The notes below the pieces were generated by a model. That model saw only the letters and a program-made list of their open reading frames with translations, ran no database searches and was not told where the DNA came from. This document shows positions 6,121-8,345 of a stretch of DNA of 8,345 nucleotides, in pieces. The first letter of the stretch is position 1, and every line of letters begins with the position of its first letter. The DNA is from Planctomycetota bacterium (GTDB lineage: Bacteria; Planctomycetota; UBA1135; GCA-002686595), in NCBI GenBank assembly GCA_011524785.1, contig WTJQ01000130.1, positions 1 to 8,345 of the forward strand, read 5' to 3'. Position numbers and translations under genes: made by a program.

Positions 6121-8298
6121 TCAGAGGGCGGCGGCGGGGTCGAGGTCGCTGATGACGCCGGCGGCGTCGAGGACCTCGGTCACCCGGCCCTGCACGATCA
6201 CGGAGCCCAGGACGCCGCGGCGGTCGGGCCCGCGCTTGAAGTCGAGGGCCGTCTCGACGATGTCCTCGATGGCCGAGACGAGCAGGCCGACGCTGCGCCC
6301 GTCATGGGTTGCGACGATGGCCTGGAGCTCCTCCTGGGAGCGCTCGGCCGCCGTCCCGAAGTAGCCGGCCAGGTCGAGCAGCGGCATGATCGAGTCGCGG
6401 TACTGGACGACCTCGCTGAGGCCCGAGCGCTCGATCCGGCTGCGCTCGAACTCCTCGAGTCGCGAGACGGTCTCCAGCGGAACCGCCATGCGGGTGTCGT
6501 CCCCGAGGCGGAAGACCAGCAGGCTGACGAGCTCCTGGTCGTCGCCCTCGGACTCGCCGTCCTGACCGAAGCGCCGGCGGTCGCGCAGCTCGCCCAGGAC
6601 GTGCGCCTTCTGAGCGATCCCGAAGACGTCGAGGATCAGGGCCACGGCGCCGTCCCCCATGATCGTCGCGCCCGCGAAGGCCGAGATGCCCTTGAGCTGC
6701 TTGCCCAGGGGCTTCACCACGATCTCCTCTGTGTCGTTGATCTCGTCCACGACGAGGCCGAACTGACGGTCGTCGGCGGACAGCACGACGATGTTGACCA
6801 CCTCGGCCTGGCCCGCGCCCCCGGCCTCGACGAGGCCGAGCTCCCGATCCAGGGCCACGAGCGGCAGGAGGTTGCCCCGCAGGCGGTAGACCGGGACGTC
6901 GTGGATGGTCTCGATCGGGTTGGTGCGCGTGTCGAGGCGCACCAGCTCGAGCAGGTTGACCTGCGGGATGGCGTAGCTGTCCCCCTGGCAGGTGACGATG
7001 AGCGCCGGGATGATCGCCAGCGTGAGCGGGATCTTGATCTTGATCGTGGTCCCGACGCCGGCCTCCGTGGAGAGGTCGATGCTGCCGCCGATCTTCTCGA
7101 TGTTCGTGCGGACGACGTCCATGCCGACCCCGCGACCCGAGACGTTCGTGACCTTCTCCGCGGTCGAGAAGCCCGGCATGAACACGAGGTTCATGACCTC
7201 CTTGTCGCTCAGCCGCCCGGCCTCCTCGGCCGCCACGACGCCTCGCTCGATCGCCTTCGCGCGGACCCGGTCGAGGCGAACGCCCGCACCGTCGTCGCTG
7301 ATCTCGAGGTTGACCTGCCCGCCCTCGTGGTAGGCGCGCAGGGTCAGCATGCCAGCCTCGGGCTTGCCAGCCTCGACGCGCGCGGCGCGCGTCTCGACGC
7401 CGTGGTCGACGGAGTTCCGGATGATGTGGACGAGCGGGTCCTTGATCGCCTCGAGGAGCGTCTTGTCGAGCTCGGTGTCCTTGCCCTCCATGACGAGGCG
7501 CACCTCCTTGTCCACGTCCAGGCACAGGTCGCGGACCATGCGCGGGATCTTGCTCCAGACGTTCCCGATGGGCTGCATGCGGGTCTTCATGACCTGCTCC
7601 TGCAGCTCCGTCGTGATCATGTTCAGGCGCTGGACGGTGCCGTCCAGCTCGCTGTCCCCCCGGTGGCCCGCATGCTGGAGGATCTGGTTCCGCGCCAGGA
7701 CGAGCTCCCCCACCATGTTCATGAGGTTGTCGAGGATCCCGACCTCGACGCGGATCGAGCTCTCCGCCACCGAGTGCCCCCCAGCGTCGGAGGCTCCCTC
7801 GGAGCTCGCGGTCCCGCCCTCGGGAGCAGGAGCGACGGTCGGAGCGGGGCCCTCGCCAGGCTCCTCCGCGCACTCCGCGGGCTCGTGCGCCGTGGGGAGC
7901 GCCTCCGGCACCTCGCCCTCGCGGATCGCGTCCAGGACCCCGATCAGGTCCTGGAACTCGCGGTCTCCCTCCTCGCCGGTGGACTCGATGTGGGCGAGGA
8001 CGTCACGCACCGCGTCGACCATGCGCAGCAGCGCGGTGGCCGCCGTCTCGTCCAGGGCGCGCTCGCCGTCCCGCAGGAGGCTGAGCAGGCTCTCGCCGGA
8101 GTGCGTCAGGCGCTCGAGACGCTCGAAGCCCAGGAACCCGCAGGTCCCCTTGATGGTGTGCACGGTCCGGAAGATGCTCGCGATGCGCTGCAGCTCGCCG
8201 GGGGCCTCCTCCAGGGCGATGAGGTCCTGGTCGAGGCGATCGAGGTTCTCGTAGCTCTCCACGAGGAACTTGGGGATGACGTCATCCACCCCGGACAT
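6121..8298 (-). CDS. cheA: CheA, chemotaxis histidine kinase with two C-terminal CheW-like domains (725 aa)
   Basis: The central kinase: it autophosphorylates in trans on a histidine under receptor control and passes phosphate to CheY and CheB. Domains in order: Hpt/P1 (about 1-125) with phospho-accepting H47 in TVHTIKG; a low-complexity Glu/Pro/Ala/Gly linker (about 126-180) with no recognisable P2 CheY-binding domain; P3 dimerisation (about 181-245, NMVGELVLARNQ); ATP-binding P4 (about 246-430) with N box HIIRNSVDHG (N295), DDGAGV (335-340), FMPGFST (373-379) and GRGVGMD (388-394); a first P5/CheW-like domain (about 432-570, VYRLRGNLLPLVAL); and a second CheW-like domain (about 587-720, VVQYRDSIMPLLDL). 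All catalytic boxes are intact. It would act at the membrane-linked receptor array. ATG at 8298 begins a normal Hpt domain, though no Shine-Dalgarno sequence is visible in the 47 bp upstream. It is the first gene of the operon seen here. Confidence 0.96.
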   Translation of the reverse strand: MSGVDDVIPKFLVESYENLDRLDQDLIALEEAPGELQRIASIFRTVHTIKGTCGFLGFERLERLTHSGESLLSLLRDGERALDETAATALLRMVDAVRDVLAHIESTGEEGDREFQDLIGVLDAIREGEVPEALPTAHEPAECAEEPGEGPAPTVAPAPEGGTASSEGASDAGGHSVAESSIRVEVGILDNLMNMVGELVLARNQILQHAGHRGDSELDGTVQRLNMITTELQEQVMKTRMQPIGNVWSKIPRMVRDLCLDVDKEVRLVMEGKDTELDKTLLEAIKDPLVHIIRNSVDHGVETRAARVEAGKPEAGMLTLRAYHEGGQVNLEISDDGAGVRLDRVRAKAIERGVVAAEEAGRLSDKEVMNLVFMPGFSTAEKVTNVSGRGVGMDVVRTNIEKIGGSIDLSTEAGVGTTIKIKIPLTLAIIPALIVTCQGDSYAIPQVNLLELVRLDTRTNPIETIHDVPVYRLRGNLLPLVALDRELGLVEAGGAGQAEVVNIVVLSADDRQFGLVVDEINDTEEIVVKPLGKQLKGISAFAGATIMGDGAVALILDVFGIAQKAHVLGELRDRRRFGQDGESEGDDQELVSLLVFRLGDDTRMAVPLETVSRLEEFERSRIERSGLSEVVQYRDSIMPLLDLAGYFGTAAERSQEELQAIVATHDGRSVGLLVSAIEDIVETALDFKRGPDRRGVLGSVIVQGRVTEVLDAAGVISDLDPAAAL

Positions 8299-8345
8299 GG
8301 CAGGGTCGGGGCTCGGGGCGGGGGTCGATCGGACCTGACGGAGCG

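Noticed and set aside
3852..6364. Several long plus-strand open frames antisense to cheR, cheB and cheW.
   Set aside because: They lack recognisable motifs and mirror conserved genes on the other strand; they are explained by base composition.
6302..7873. A 523-codon open frame on the minus strand inside cheA in another frame.
   Set aside because: The translation is almost wholly Arg, Gly, Pro, Ala and His, and the cheA frame encodes an intact kinase over the same bases.

Overview
The window comes from a high-GC bacterium (G+C far above 60 % by eye, coding wall to wall on the minus strand). It holds the 3' end of one metabolic gene on the plus strand and a nine-gene chemotaxis-type signalling operon on the minus strand. 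No RNA gene, insertion sequence, CRISPR array or phage gene is visible. The operon type (CheX-family phosphatases, a CheA with two CheW-like domains, no CheZ) excludes an enterobacterial-style system, but the sequence alone does not fix the phylum. Myxococcota- or Planctomycetota-like lineages are possible guesses only.

Layout. Positions 1-1182 (+) are the C-terminal part of a hydantoinase/oxoprolinase A-type protein whose start lies outside the window. After a 17-bp convergent gap the minus-strand operon follows. In transcription order, right to left, it reads cheA (8298-6121), cheW (6076-5618), cheB (5613-4540), cheR (4532-3684), cheY-1 (3645-3268), cheX-1 (3271-2786), cheY-2 (2759-2385), cheX-2 (2392-1775, TTG start) and a third CheX/CheC-type protein (1772-1200). 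All gaps are below 50 bp and two junctions overlap, so this is almost certainly one transcription unit. Only 47 bp lie upstream of cheA, so the promoter and any earlier genes are not visible. No stretch above 300 bp lacks a gene.

How the parts fit. CheA and CheW would form the kinase/coupling complex with chemoreceptors. CheR and CheB would methylate and demethylate those receptors. Two single-domain CheY regulators and CheB would accept phosphate from CheA. The three CheX/CheC-type proteins each carry the [D/E]xxxExxNxxxG phosphatase signature and would remove it from the CheY proteins. No receptor (MCP), CheD, CheZ or flagellar/pilus gene is in the window, so the output (flagella, type IV pili or another pathway) cannot be read here.

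The most distinctive points are two successive, translationally overlapping cheY-cheX pairs followed by a third, divergent ExxN protein, and a CheA with two C-terminal CheW-like domains and no recognisable CheY-binding P2 domain. I see known families in an unusual arrangement, not a wholly new system.
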